Assembly: GCF_007992215.1 (NCBI RefSeq)
Contig: NZ_BJZV01000001.1
Span: forward strand, 124,001 to 188,000
From: Methylobacterium gnaphalii
Lineage (GTDB): Bacteria; Pseudomonadota; Alphaproteobacteria; Rhizobiales; Beijerinckiaceae
Direction: 5' to 3'
DNA length: 64,000 bases
Part shown: positions 36,060 to 45,800 of the stretch, piece after piece
Numbering within the stretch: position 1 is the stretch's first letter
Layout: every line of letters starts with the position of its first letter
Translations under genes and position numbers: made by a program
Notes under the pieces: generated by a model
Seen by the model: the letters and a program-made list of their open reading frames with translations, nothing else
What the model was told of the DNA's origin: nothing
Database searches by the model: none

Positions 36060-36566
36060 ATGGCCGATACTTCGGCACCGAACGGCGGCGCGCCGCAGAC
36101 CGAAGACCTCGCGCCGGCGATCAACGCCCTCGCGCAATACGCCAAGGACCTTTCTTTCGAGAACCCGCTGGCGCCGCGCTCGCCGCAGCCGCAGGACGGC
36201 GGGCCGCAGATCAACATTCAGGTCAACGTCAACGCGCAGCAGCTCGCCGAGCAGGATTTCGAGGTCGTATTGACGCTCGAGGGCGACGCCAAGGTGCAGA
36301 ACGACGTGCTGTTCGCCTTCGAGTTGAAATATGCGGGCGTCTTCCGGATGCGGAACATCCCGCAGGACCAGATCCATCCGGCCGTGATGATCGAGTGCCC
36401 GCGGCTGCTCTTCCCGTTCGCCCGCCAGATCGTCGCCGACGCGGTGCGCAACGGTGGCTTCCCGCCGCTCTACATCGATCCGATCGATTTCGTCGGTCTC
36501 TACCGCCAGAAGGCGGCCGAGGCACAGGGCGGGGCCGCCGAGACCAGCGGGCCTCTGTCGTCCTGA
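36060..36566 (+). CDS. secB: Protein-export chaperone SecB
   Basis: SecB is the homotetrameric cytosolic chaperone that keeps preproteins unfolded and hands them to SecA. The 168-residue product shows the family core: [38 protein letters not shown] beta strands, [13 protein letters not shown], and the conserved [33 protein letters not shown] region that forms the peptide-binding groove. Both ends carry the acidic and Ala/Gly-rich extensions usual for alphaproteobacterial SecB. Its position beside the Tim44-MltA-Smr cluster is conserved in the class. Confidence 0.97.
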   Translation: MADTSAPNGGAPQTEDLAPAINALAQYAKDLSFENPLAPRSPQPQDGGPQINIQVNVNAQQLAEQDFEVVLTLEGDAKVQNDVLFAFELKYAGVFRMRNIPQDQIHPAVMIECPRLLFPFARQIVADAVRNGGFPPLYIDPIDFVGLYRQKAAEAQGGAAETSGPLSS

Positions 36567-36612
36567 TCAACGAGCGCCCTCGGCCGTCACGGTCGGGGGC
36601 ACTACCGGCCCG

Positions 36613-36825
36613 TCACTCTGCTGGGGCGTCGCGTTCGAGACGGCGACGCAGGCGGGTCGCGCCGTAGACGGCGGCCAGGCGCTGGCGTGCGGCGTGGACC
36701 GGGGCCGCCTCGCGCTCGGCGCGCGCGGCGGCGATCACCAACAAAGTCGTTGCGATGGAATGCTGCAGGCGTCCCTGCGCGAGGACGTCGCCGGACGCGG
36801 CCGGCTTCGTATCGACATCTGCCAT
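36613..36825 (-). CDS. Small hypothetical helical protein
   Basis: A 70-residue protein, mostly one or two helices (LQHSIATTLLVIAAARAERE, PVHAARQRLAAVYGATRLRRRLE), basic at the C-terminus. I do not recognise a family. A GAGGGG-type ribosome-binding site stands before the ATG at 36825. It lies between secB and the CheY-type gene, on the strand of the latter, 122 bp downstream of it, and could be cotranscribed. The frame might be fortuitous in this GC-rich DNA, so confidence is limited. Confidence 0.45.
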   Translation of the reverse strand: MADVDTKPAASGDVLAQGRLQHSIATTLLVIAAARAEREAAPVHAARQRLAAVYGATRLRRRLERDAPAE

Positions 36826-36946
36826 GGTCAGCCCCTCGAGCGCTTACGGCTCCGACGCTCTCTGGTGGAGCGGTCGGAGCCATATTCGCGGCTCGCTTGT
36901 CGGGAGCAAGGCAGCTTGGCTGTATCCCCGACGGGGGCGGTGCTGA

Positions 36947-37330
36947 TCAGGCGCCGCAGACGGCCTCGATCTTGCTCTTCAGCGTCGCCGCGTTGAACGG
37001 CTTGACGATGTAGTTGTTCACGCCGGCCTTCTTGGCGGCGATGACGTTCTCGGTCTTGGACTCGGCCGTGACCATGATGAACGGCGTGGTGCGCAGGCCC
37101 TCGTCGGCGCGCACGTGGCGCAGCAACTCGTAGCCCGTCATCGGCTCCATGTTCCAATCAGAGATCACGAGTCCGTATTTGCGAGTCTTGAGCCGGCCCA
37201 GGGCGGCCGTGCCGTCCGAGGCGTCGTCGACGTCCTCGAAGCCGAGCTGCTTCAGCAGGTTGCGGATAATGCGGACCATCGTCTGATAATCGTCGACGAC
37301 GAGGATCGGCATGCCGAGGTCGAGGGCCAT
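36947..37330 (-). CDS. cheY: CheY-like single-domain response regulator
   Basis: A 127-residue receiver with the acidic pocket (VVDDY, Asp13-Asp14), phosphoacceptor Asp58 (ISDWNMEPMTG), Thr/Ser in FIMVTAES and Lys110 (YIVKPF). The sequence PILVVDDYQTMVRIIRNLLKQLGFEDV is very close to the chemotaxis CheY type, which when phosphorylated binds the flagellar motor. No kinase or flagellar gene is adjacent, so the signalling partner is unknown. Start at ATG 37330; an open frame extends upstream but lacks receiver character. Divergent from ribF. Confidence 0.88.
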   Translation of the reverse strand: MALDLGMPILVVDDYQTMVRIIRNLLKQLGFEDVDDASDGTAALGRLKTRKYGLVISDWNMEPMTGYELLRHVRADEGLRTTPFIMVTAESKTENVIAAKKAGVNNYIVKPFNAATLKSKIEAVCGA

Positions 37331-37513
37331 GGAAGGTCTGCTCCGGGGGGCGGGGCCGGTGCCGTGATGCGGCCCCGTAATCGGTGGCAATTTACCGACC
37401 CGATCTTGCGAAGCGGTTAATCTCCCGCATCTCGCCTACGGTTCGGCGTTCGCTTGACCCGCTCCCCGGTTTTCGACAGGGACGACACCGCATCCGCAAC
37501 TGGCAAGGCCCCG

Positions 37514-38545
37514 ATGTCGTCTGGCGAGGAGATCCCCCCGCGCGATCCGTCTCGATCGGAAGGCCTCCAGAGGCGGGCGGCAGGCTTCGCGATCTTTCGC
37601 GGGGAGGGCGCTCCGCCGGCCGAACTGGCGGGAGCCGTCGCAGCGCTCGGAAATTTCGACGGCGTGCATCGGGGTCACCGCGTGCTGCTCGATGCAGCAT
37701 GCGAGGAAGCCCGGAAGGCCAGGCCGCCTCGTCCTGCCGTCGCCTTGACCTTCGAGCCGCACCCGCGCGCTTATTTCGCACCCGACCAGCCGATGTTCCG
37801 CCTCACCGGTCCGGCGGCAAAGGAAATCGCCTTCGCGCATTACGGGCTCGACGGACTGATCGAGCAGCGGTTCGACGCATCCCTGGCAAGCCTAAGTCCG
37901 GCGGAATTCGTCGAAAGCCTGCTCAAGCGGCGGCTTGGGCTCTCGGGCGTCGTCATCGGGCACGATTTCCATTTCGGGCGCGGCCGCTCCGGCACACCCG
38001 CGATCCTCACCGATCTCTGCGCAGGGGCCGATCTCGCCTGCCGCATCGTCCCGGCGGTGTCGCTCAAGCCCGGCCAGCAGCCGATCTCGTCGAGCGGGAT
38101 CCGCGCGGCCCTCGGCGCCGGCGCGGTGACCGAGGCGAACGCGCTGCTCGGCTATCGCTGGTTCGTGCTCGGAGAGGTCCGCCACGGCGAGAAGCGTGGC
38201 CGCGACCTCGGCTTTCCGACAGCGAACCTCGCGCTCGACTCCTGCGGCCTCGCCCACGGCATCTACGCCGTGCGCATGCGGCTCGCCGACGGCAGCCTGC
38301 GGAACGGCGTCGCGAGCTACGGCCGCCGCCCGACCTTCGACAACGGCGCCCCGCTGCTGGAGACCTATCTGTTCGACTTCTCCGGCGACCTCTACGGGCA
38401 GACGGTCGGGGTGGAGTTCATCGGCTTCATCCGCGGCGAGGAGCGCTTCACGAGCGCCGAGGCGCTGGTTGCGCGCATGCATGTCGACGCCGCGGAGGCG
38501 CGTGCGATCCTTGCGGAAGACCGCGTAGTCTCGATGCTCGCTTGA
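37514..38545 (+). CDS. ribF: Bifunctional riboflavin kinase / FAD synthetase
   Basis: RibF phosphorylates riboflavin to FMN and adenylylates FMN to FAD. The 343-residue product has the N-terminal nucleotidyltransferase domain with ALGNFDGVHRGHRVLL (HxGH-type site), TFEPHPRAYF and the SSSGIRAAL loop, and the C-terminal riboflavin kinase domain with GEVRHGEKRGRDLGFPTANL, GIYAVRM and LLETYLFDFSGDLYG. A leading 20-odd residues before the domain are variable. The ATG at 37514 is preferred to a TTG at 37454. No FMN riboswitch is evident upstream. Confidence 0.95.
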   Translation: MSSGEEIPPRDPSRSEGLQRRAAGFAIFRGEGAPPAELAGAVAALGNFDGVHRGHRVLLDAACEEARKARPPRPAVALTFEPHPRAYFAPDQPMFRLTGPAAKEIAFAHYGLDGLIEQRFDASLASLSPAEFVESLLKRRLGLSGVVIGHDFHFGRGRSGTPAILTDLCAGADLACRIVPAVSLKPGQQPISSSGIRAALGAGAVTEANALLGYRWFVLGEVRHGEKRGRDLGFPTANLALDSCGLAHGIYAVRMRLADGSLRNGVASYGRRPTFDNGAPLLETYLFDFSGDLYGQTVGVEFIGFIRGEERFTSAEALVARMHVDAAEARAILAEDRVVSMLA

Positions 38546-38639
38546 GATTCGCGGGGCGGGCCGGAAACCGACGGCACTGCTGAAGCGTAACGCTTGGCGC
38601 GCCGCCCACATGAGGGCTGGCTCGCCTGGAGATCCGCTC

Positions 38640-38855
38640 ATGAATGTCTTCATCGCCGTCGTGCTTGTCTGCGCCAACGGCATTCCGCAGGACGCGTGCA
38701 ACGACGACAAGGCGAGCGAGGTGCGCAAGGTCCGTGTCGCGAACGAGCTCGGCTGCACCAGCGGCTGGCAAGAGATCATCGCCCGCACGGACCTGCGCGA
38801 CGAGGTCGGCAAGACCTCCTACCTCAAGACCGAATGCCGCCGGGTAAAGGAGTAG
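38640..38855 (+). CDS. Small hypothetical protein, probably exported
   Basis: A 71-residue protein with a short hydrophobic N-terminus (MNVFIAVVLVCANGIP) and four cysteines (residues about 11, 19, 38 and 65) that could form disulfides outside the cytoplasm. The rest is polar (SGWQEIIARTDLRDEVGKT, ECRRVKE). I do not recognise the family. The ATG at 38640 has GGAG eight bases upstream. It ends 15 bp before the convergent DUF3775 gene. Composition and ribosome-binding site support a real gene. Confidence 0.6.
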   Translation: MNVFIAVVLVCANGIPQDACNDDKASEVRKVRVANELGCTSGWQEIIARTDLRDEVGKTSYLKTECRRVKE

Positions 38856-38870
38856 GCGGCATCGCCTGGC

Positions 38871-39269
38871 TCAGGCCTCGGGCAGATCCTGGCTCAGGCC
38901 GAGGGCATCGAGCCCTTCTTCCAGCAGGTTGCCGGCATCGGGCGTGTGCAGGAGCTCCTTGATCGCGCCTTCGCCCACCGCCTGGCGCTCGCGTGCGAAG
39001 GCGACGGCCCCGTCCCAATCCTGCGCCTCGTAATCGCCGCGGCCGACATAGAGCAGCGCCAGGAGCTCGGCGCGCTGATCGTCGTTGAGCCCGCGGATCA
39101 TGCCGCGCACCTCGCTCTCGGTGGCGTCATCGGTGTCGGAGGTGAGCACGTCGGTCGAGCCGTCGTCGATCGGGTTCGAGCCGGAATCGGGATCGGTGAC
39201 GCCCTCCTTCACCTCGACCGCCTTCAGCCGGAAGACGATGTCGGTAACGGTGTCGACGGCGATGTCCAT
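38871..39269 (-). CDS. DUF3775 domain protein
   Basis: A 132-residue acidic cytosolic protein. The start (MDIAVDTVTDIVFRLKAVEVKEG), the long acidic loop (SGSNPIDDGSTDVLTSDTDD) and the second half (LRGLNDDQRAELLALLYVGRG-like, EAQDWDGAVAFARER, ELLHTPDAGNLLEEGL) match DUF3775, a family of unknown function common in alphaproteobacteria. The ATG at 39269 matches the family start; a frame to 39470 adds residues with no such match. It is divergent from the secreted 495-residue hypothetical protein. Confidence 0.78.
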   Translation of the reverse strand: MDIAVDTVTDIVFRLKAVEVKEGVTDPDSGSNPIDDGSTDVLTSDTDDATESEVRGMIRGLNDDQRAELLALLYVGRGDYEAQDWDGAVAFARERQAVGEGAIKELLHTPDAGNLLEEGLDALGLSQDLPEA

Positions 39270-39464
39270 GGAAACTCCTGACGCGGTGGTGGAAAGAAAC
39301 AGGCCGAGAGCGGGAGCCGGACGTGGAGCGGCTGCGTTCGGAATGCGCTTTCCGCCGCCGAGCCTGTGGTTCTGGACAATCCAACCCCTGAACGCGGCAG
39401 AGGGTTCGAATCTGTGCGGTACGAAATCCGCCTTCTCCGTCCATGGGATATCGCACCGGCCCCG

Positions 39465-40952
39465 ATGCATGCTTCCTCTTCAGTCTTGAGATCTGCGGCC
39501 CGCCTGCTCCGCCTCGCCGGGCCGGCGGCCATCGCCTTCCTCTGGATCGTCCCTGCTCGGGCCGAGCCCGAGAGTACGGCGCCGTCCTGCTACGCGACGG
39601 CCGGAGGGGCGCTCGAGATCTGCCGGTCCGGCGGCGAGCCGGAGGGTGTGCTCTACGCGCCGCCGACATGCCGCTTCGCCTCCGGCGTCCAGATCGTCCG
39701 GCTGCAGGCCCGCAGTGCGCCGGGGCCGCTTCAGGCCGTGTTCCAGGCCGAGCCACCCCGCCGGGACAAGCGCGGGAAGGAGGCCTGCGAGCCGGATCTC
39801 AGGGCGACGGACCCGGCGATCGGCGGTTCGGTGCGCTCGGGCCGGCTGACCGAACAGCTCGCCGGTACGATGCCGCCGACCGCGTATCGCTTCTGGAGCG
39901 GCACGGCCCAGGCGGAGACCTCCCCGCGACGCCGGGGACGCCACGGCCATCGGCGGCGAGAGGCCAAGCCGCAGGAGGCGAGGCCCGCGGTCGAGGCCCG
40001 CGAGGGCGTCGGCGCCCGCGATCCGATCACGGTGGCCGGGCGCGACTGGGCGGGGGACGACTATCACTATGTCTTCATGATCGCGACGGAGGCGGTCGAG
40101 GAGCGTCGGCGTCACGTGCTGATCCAGGCGCGGACGCTCGACTTCGAGACTTTTGACGTCCGGCAGCGGGCGGCCGGTACGGAGGCCACCGAATGGGTGC
40201 CCTTCGGCGAGCAGAAGACGGCGGCACGCGGCCGGCGCTCGCGCCGTTCTCGCTCGCCCGAGCCGCCGCCTCTGGCGCCCGTGCTCGACGAGGCCGGCAA
40301 GCCGATCGTCGGCAACTGTACCGGCGAGGGTTTCGACGTGCAGGGCCTCGTCGGTTCGGTGAGCGTGGTCGATCAGGTCTACCACTACTTCTATACCGAC
40401 GTGCTGCCCTCGGATTGCTCCGAGCCGCCGGCCAAGCGCCGGCTCGGACTCTATCTGCGCACGAGCCGCGACGTGACCGCGGAGAAGGTGTGGTCGGCCC
40501 CGCAGACGATGATCGACGTGCTGCCGCCGGACACGCTGGTGCGGGTCGGTAAGGCCAAGGGCATGGAGCGCTGGGCGATCGCCTATTCCTGCTTCCGCCC
40601 GGCCAACGCGCCCGGCGGCCCGGTCGCCGATATCTGCCTGCACTACACGACCGACCTGTCGACCGCCTCCTTCAAGGCGCTGGCGCTCTTCGCCGAACCG
40701 GCGAGCGCGGCACGCTCGCCGGCCTATCTGGCCCTGCGCTCGGGCGGCGACGGCAGCGGCCGCTACAGCCGCGATGGCTTCTTCTGGATGACCGACCGCT
40801 ACGGTAATGTCGACACGCCGGGCACCTACCCGACCAAGGGCGGCTTCCTGACATGGCTCGACCGGCTCGCGCCGCGCTCGGATGGCAGCGCGGGATCGAG
40901 CCTCTACGGCCGGCCGGTCTATTGGTCGACCTGGACGGTGCGGCGGCGCTGA
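39465..40952 (+). CDS. Large secreted hypothetical protein, possibly a beta-propeller
   Basis: A 495-residue protein with a Sec signal peptide (about 1-33, ending ARA|EP). Five or more cysteines lie in the mature part, which suits a periplasmic or surface protein. The region 170-210 is a basic, low-complexity insert (RRRGRHGHRRREAKPQEARP). From about 200 on, repeated strand-turn units appear (DYHYVFMIATEAV, VYHYFYTDVL, RRLGLYLRTS, WAIAYSCFRPAN, FFWMTDRYGN), a pattern like a five-bladed propeller of the glycosidase or sialidase type; this is a fold guess only. No catalytic motif was identified. ATG 39465 chosen because the signal peptide follows directly. Confidence 0.65.
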   Translation: MHASSSVLRSAARLLRLAGPAAIAFLWIVPARAEPESTAPSCYATAGGALEICRSGGEPEGVLYAPPTCRFASGVQIVRLQARSAPGPLQAVFQAEPPRRDKRGKEACEPDLRATDPAIGGSVRSGRLTEQLAGTMPPTAYRFWSGTAQAETSPRRRGRHGHRRREAKPQEARPAVEAREGVGARDPITVAGRDWAGDDYHYVFMIATEAVEERRRHVLIQARTLDFETFDVRQRAAGTEATEWVPFGEQKTAARGRRSRRSRSPEPPPLAPVLDEAGKPIVGNCTGEGFDVQGLVGSVSVVDQVYHYFYTDVLPSDCSEPPAKRRLGLYLRTSRDVTAEKVWSAPQTMIDVLPPDTLVRVGKAKGMERWAIAYSCFRPANAPGGPVADICLHYTTDLSTASFKALALFAEPASAARSPAYLALRSGGDGSGRYSRDGFFWMTDRYGNVDTPGTYPTKGGFLTWLDRLAPRSDGSAGSSLYGRPVYWSTWTVRRR

Positions 40953-41148
40953 GGTCGCCGAGAGCCGTGGCGGCACCGACGATGAACGGCGTCGTGCCTC
41001 TCACATCCGCTGCGAGGATGCTGGGGGCTGCCCTGCGGGCGGCAAGGCTTGCCATCGCGCAGGTTCTTGAGAAGGCTGGGAGCCGCGCTCCTTCCACCGT
41101 CCGGTCGTGCAAGCACTGCACGGACAGGCTCTCGAACACGGGTCAGGT

Positions 41149-41346
41149 ATGAAACACGTCAGATGGCTCGTCCTGTTGCCGTTCCTCGGCATGCTCGGAG
41201 GGCCGTTCGTGCTCAACCGGGTCGAGCCCCTGGTATTCGGCCTGCCGCTGCTGCTGGCCTGGCTCGTCGCCTGCGTGGTCGCGAGCTCGGCGGTGATGGG
41301 CGTGATCTATCTCTGCGATCCGGCCCGTTCGGAGACCGAGCAATGA
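41149..41346 (+). CDS. DUF3311 small membrane protein
   Basis: A 65-residue protein with two membrane helices (LVLLPFLGMLGGPFVLNRV and LPLLLAWLVACVVASSAVMGVIYL region) of the DUF3311 family. DUF3311 genes almost always stand directly before a sodium:solute symporter gene; here the stop codon overlaps the symporter ATG by 4 bp. It is probably an accessory subunit, like the short partners of other symporters, but a role has not been shown. ATG at 41149. Confidence 0.85.
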   Translation: MKHVRWLVLLPFLGMLGGPFVLNRVEPLVFGLPLLLAWLVACVVASSAVMGVIYLCDPARSETEQ

Positions 41347-42812
41347 ACGCCGCGCTGCCGATCATCGCGCTCGCCGTCGTCCTCGCGCTCGGCCTCGGCC
41401 TGTGGGCGCGCGCCGGTCACGACATGAGCCTCGAGCAATGGACCGTCGGCGGGCGCGGCTTCGGGACGATGCTCGTCTTCCTGCTGATGGCGGGGGAGGT
41501 CTACACCACCTTCACCTTCCTCGGCGCCTCCGGCTGGGCCTACGGCAAGGGCGGACCGACCTACTACATCCTCTGCTACCTCTGCCTGATCTACCTGATC
41601 TCGTACTGGCTGCTGCCGCCGGTCTGGCGCTACGCCAAGCAGAACAAGCTTTTCTCGCAGCCCGACTTCTACGCCGCGAAATACGAGAGCCCCTGGCTCG
41701 GCGTGCTCGTGGCGCTGGTCGGGCTCGTGGCGCTCGTCCCCTACATGGTGCTGCAGCTGAAAGGCCTCGGCATCATCGTCACTACCGCCTCCTACGGCGC
41801 GATCTCGCCGACGGTGGCGATCTGGATCGGTGCCGCCACGGTGACGGCCTACGTGATGGCGTCGGGCGTGCGCGGATCGGCCTGGAACTCCGTCATCAAG
41901 GACGTGCTGATCCTGTCGGTGGTGGTCTTCCTCGGGCTCTACCTGCCCTACCACTATTATGGCGGCATCGAGCCGATGTTCCGGGCGATCGACCAGGCCA
42001 AGCCCGGCTTCCTGGCGCTGCCCGAGCGCGGACAGAGCGCGAGCTGGTTCGCCTCGACGACGCTGCTGACCGCTTTGGGCGGCTGGATGTTCCCGCACAT
42101 CTTCGGCTCGGTCTACACGGCGCGCGAGGCGAACGTGTTCCGCCGCAACGCGGTGTTCCTGCCGCTCTACCAGCTGATGCTGCTCTTCGTGTTCCTGGCG
42201 GGCTTCGCCGCCGTGCTCCAGGTGCCGGGCCTTAAGGGGCCGGATGTCGACCTCGCCCTGTTCAAGCTGTCGATCGAGGCGTTTCCGCCCTGGTTCGTCG
42301 GCGTGATCGGCGCCACCGGCGTCTTCACCGCCCTGGTGCCGGGATCGATGATCCTGATCGCGGGGGCGACGCTCGTGGCGCACAACCTCTACCGGCCGCT
42401 GCGCCCCCAAGCGACGGACGCCTCGATCGGCCGGCTCGCCAAGCTGGCGACGCCGCTGCTGGCGCTTGTCTGCGTGGGATTCACGCTGCAGGGCGGCGAG
42501 ACCATCGTGCAGCTCTTGCTGATGGGCTACGCCTTCGTCACGCAGCTCTTCCCGGCGCTGCTGACCAGTCTCATGGCACGTAATCCCCTGACCAAGGAGG
42601 GCGCAGCGGCCGGGATCGTGGTGGGCGTCGGCACAGTGGCGGCGACGGCCATCGGCGGCCACAGCATGACGAGCCTGTTCCCGTCGCTGCCGGGCGCGAT
42701 CCAGGACATGAATATCGGCGCCGTCGCTCTCGCGCTCAACGTCGTCGTGGGGCTGCTGGTCAGCCTCGCGACCCGGCGCGCCGTCTCAGCGCAAGCCATG
42801 GCGACGAAATAG
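41343..42812 (+). CDS. Sodium:solute symporter family transporter
   Basis: A 489-residue SSS-family secondary transporter with about 13 membrane helices. The pattern MSLEQWTVGGRGFGTMLVFLLMAGEVYTTFTFLG and FGWAYGKGGPTYYIL-type segments near the N-terminus, and GGWMFPHIFGSVYTAREAN in the middle, are typical of the family branch paired with DUF3311 proteins. These transporters use a Na+ gradient to take up organic acids, amino acids or similar solutes; the substrate is not readable. The start overlaps the DUF3311 stop (ATGA), which suggests translational coupling and equal expression. Confidence 0.9.
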   Translation: MNAALPIIALAVVLALGLGLWARAGHDMSLEQWTVGGRGFGTMLVFLLMAGEVYTTFTFLGASGWAYGKGGPTYYILCYLCLIYLISYWLLPPVWRYAKQNKLFSQPDFYAAKYESPWLGVLVALVGLVALVPYMVLQLKGLGIIVTTASYGAISPTVAIWIGAATVTAYVMASGVRGSAWNSVIKDVLILSVVVFLGLYLPYHYYGGIEPMFRAIDQAKPGFLALPERGQSASWFASTTLLTALGGWMFPHIFGSVYTAREANVFRRNAVFLPLYQLMLLFVFLAGFAAVLQVPGLKGPDVDLALFKLSIEAFPPWFVGVIGATGVFTALVPGSMILIAGATLVAHNLYRPLRPQATDASIGRLAKLATPLLALVCVGFTLQGGETIVQLLLMGYAFVTQLFPALLTSLMARNPLTKEGAAAGIVVGVGTVAATAIGGHSMTSLFPSLPGAIQDMNIGAVALALNVVVGLLVSLATRRAVSAQAMATK

Positions 42813-42886
42813 ACATCGCGCCGATCACGATGCGTCGCAGGGCCGCGTGGCTGACGATGGCGATGGCCCTCGCATGAGACGCGCCC

Positions 42887-45800
42887 TCAGCGCTCCGGCA
42901 ATCCATTCGCGGAGGGGCCTGCCGCGCCCGCGCCTCCGCCGGCACCGAAGAGCTGGCGCAGGAATCCCGGTGCGACAGCCGAGAGCGGGTTCACGTTGAC
43001 CGTCGGCTTGGTGATCGACCCCGAGACGGCGAAGTTCACGCCGAACAGGCCCTCGTTGCGGTCGCCGGCAAGCAGTGGCCCGACGATCGGCACATGCGCC
43101 ACGACGTTGTTGAGGGCGTAGAGCGGCACGAAGGTGCCGTCGATCTGCGTGCGCTCCTTGGCGGTGTCGAGCCAGCCACCCATGGTGAAGCCCATGGCGG
43201 CGTTGGAGATCACGGCGTCGGAGAAGCTCACGCGCGGGCCGTTGCGCGTGAAGACCGCGCGCATCCGGTCGAAGCCGACATCGCTGGCCGCCGCGACCCG
43301 CCGACCACGTGCGTCGACGGCATCGCCCGCGGCCGGGCTCGAGGCCATGATCCGCGAGAGCGCCGGCTCGTCGCGCAGCACGAAGTTCGAGACCTTCACG
43401 GCGCCCTGCTGAGGGCCGTCGTTCAGGTACAGGCTGAGGTCGAGCTTGCCGCCATACATGCGCTTGTAGACGTCGAAGAAGCGCAGCGTCGCGCCGGAAT
43501 CGGTGGATTCGAGCGAGAGCAGGGGCTGCCCACGCTCGGGCCGGATGCTGGCTGAGAGCGGGGAACTGCCGAAGCGGCCCTTGATCTGCGCATTGCGGAC
43601 GTCGCCGTCGCGCAGCGAGAGTTTCAGGTTCGCGTTGGTCAGAGCCTCGCCGTTATGGCCGGTCAGGATGTTGAGGGCGATGTCCGCCTCGACGTCCTTG
43701 CCATCCTTGTCCCTGCTCTTTTTCGGTTCCCCGCCGGTCAGGGATTTGAGGAACGGCCGTGCATCGGCGACCTGGCCCTTCACCGCAACCTTGTAGACAC
43801 CGCTGCCGTGATCCACGGAGACGCGCATGTCATCGCCCGGCGAGAGCTTGAGACTCGTCAGTTCGGCCCGGTCGAAGCCGCCATCGGCGGTGATGGCGGC
43901 GCTGCCGCGGGCGAGTGCCGGGGCGGCGTCGAGCACGATGTCGCGCAGGTCCGAACCGCCGCCGGCCGTCTCGGCGAGGGTGAAGCCGAGCTTGCCCGGC
44001 TTGCCAGCGGCCTTCGACCAGCCCGGCAGCAGGCCGTCGATGCCGGCCTTGGTGAGATCGGCCTCGACGCGGATCGGCGCCTTGCCCGGCCCGGGGCGGC
44101 CGATGGGCACGGTGAGCCGTGCCGGAATCGGTCCCGAGAGTTGAGGCGCGACCGGATAGCCCTTCTTGGCGCGGAAGGTCTCGTCGAGGACGAGGGAGAT
44201 CAGTGCTTCGCCGGGCGCGCCGGGCTTGGGCTGCTTGAGATCGATCGTCAGGGGGGTGCCGAGCACGCGGCCGTCGCCCTTCATGGTGAAGCCGCTGCGG
44301 TCGTAGTTCAAAGCGAAGCGGCCCTGCTCGAAGCGCTCCTTGCCGAAGGCCCTGTCGACGGAGAGGTCGGACAACGCCCCGTTCAGCGAGACCGGAATGT
44401 CGGCGAGGTCCGGGACGTGCTTCAGGTTCAGCGGGAAGTCGATGCGCAGATCGGCACGCCCCTTCACGGTGGCCGGGTCGATGTCGGTGCCGGTCAGTCC
44501 CTTGAGCATCTTGGTCTGGAGCAGGGCGGCGACCGCGTCGGCGCCCCCGCCGAGGCGAAAGCCGATCTGGGCGGGGACCTTGTCGGGCTGCGGGTCGCGG
44601 ATCGTGAATGAGCCGTCGCTGATGCCGAGCGTGCGGTTGTCGGCCATGCGGAGATCCGCGCTGGCACCGCCGATCGTCGTCGAGCGGCCGGTGATCACCC
44701 CTTTCAGCCGGGCGTGGCTGAGCGGCGGCGCGTCGCGGGACACCGTGAGGGCGGCATCCGAGACCGCGAGGTCGATGTGGAGGGACTGGTCGGGCAGCGG
44801 CGCGCCCTGGATGGCCGAGGCCATCTCGGCACCGCTCAGGTCGACCACGATGTCGGTCGCGTCGACCTGACCGCCGACCAGATAGTCGACGAGGTAGTAG
44901 CGCACGGCCGGTGCGATGTGCTCCGGCCAGAGCCGCAGGGCGAGGCGCCCGTCGGTATGATCGGCCTTGATCCGAAGAGTGATGCCGTCGTCGTCGCGGC
45001 GCGTCCCGATCGTGCCGGTGATGGTGCCGTTCAGCTTCTCCCCGCGCATCGAGAAATCGTCGATGCTGATGCCGCCCTCGCGGCCGGTCAGCTGGCCCTT
45101 GAGCGCGGCGACCTTCACGGGAGGGTCGGCGGGCGTCGCCCCGCGCAGGATCGCGTTGCTGCCACTGAAGCCGAAGGTCCACATGGAGTCGGAGCCGGGC
45201 GCGCTCTGCGCCCAGGCGCCCTCCAGCCGCACGGTGTTGCCGGCGCCGGAATAGTCCAGGGAATCGAGCCGCAGGGCACGGCTGGCCTCGTCCCAGCTCG
45301 CCGCGGCGGCGAGCGTCTCGATGGTGACCGGGTTGAAGTCCTTCTCCTCGATGAGGAGATTGCCGGCGCCGGAATGCAGGCCGACCTTCATCGCCTCGAT
45401 GCGCCCGGCATTGATCGCCACATCGGCGGAGGCCGAGAGCTTCAGGTCGGTCTCGACCGGCAGCTTCGAGAGGCCCCCGAGCAGCAGCATGTCGGTGACG
45501 GGCAGGTCGTCGAGGGTGATGGTGCCGGCACGCCGGCCGCCGCCTTCCTCGTGCACGTCGCCGCCGAAGCGCCACTCGCCGTGCGGGCCGTCGATGCGCA
45601 ATTCGAAGATGCGGGCGTCGCGGGTGGCGTCGCGCCGGAACAGGCCGTTGACGCGCTCGAACACGGCACGCTCGCGCGCCTGGTCGTCGATCAGCGTCAG
45701 GCGGCCATTGGTGATCCTGGCCCGGTCGAGGGCGCCGACAACGCCGGCGGAATCGAGCACCACGCCGAAGATCGAGGCGACTGCGGCGGAGACTGGCGAG

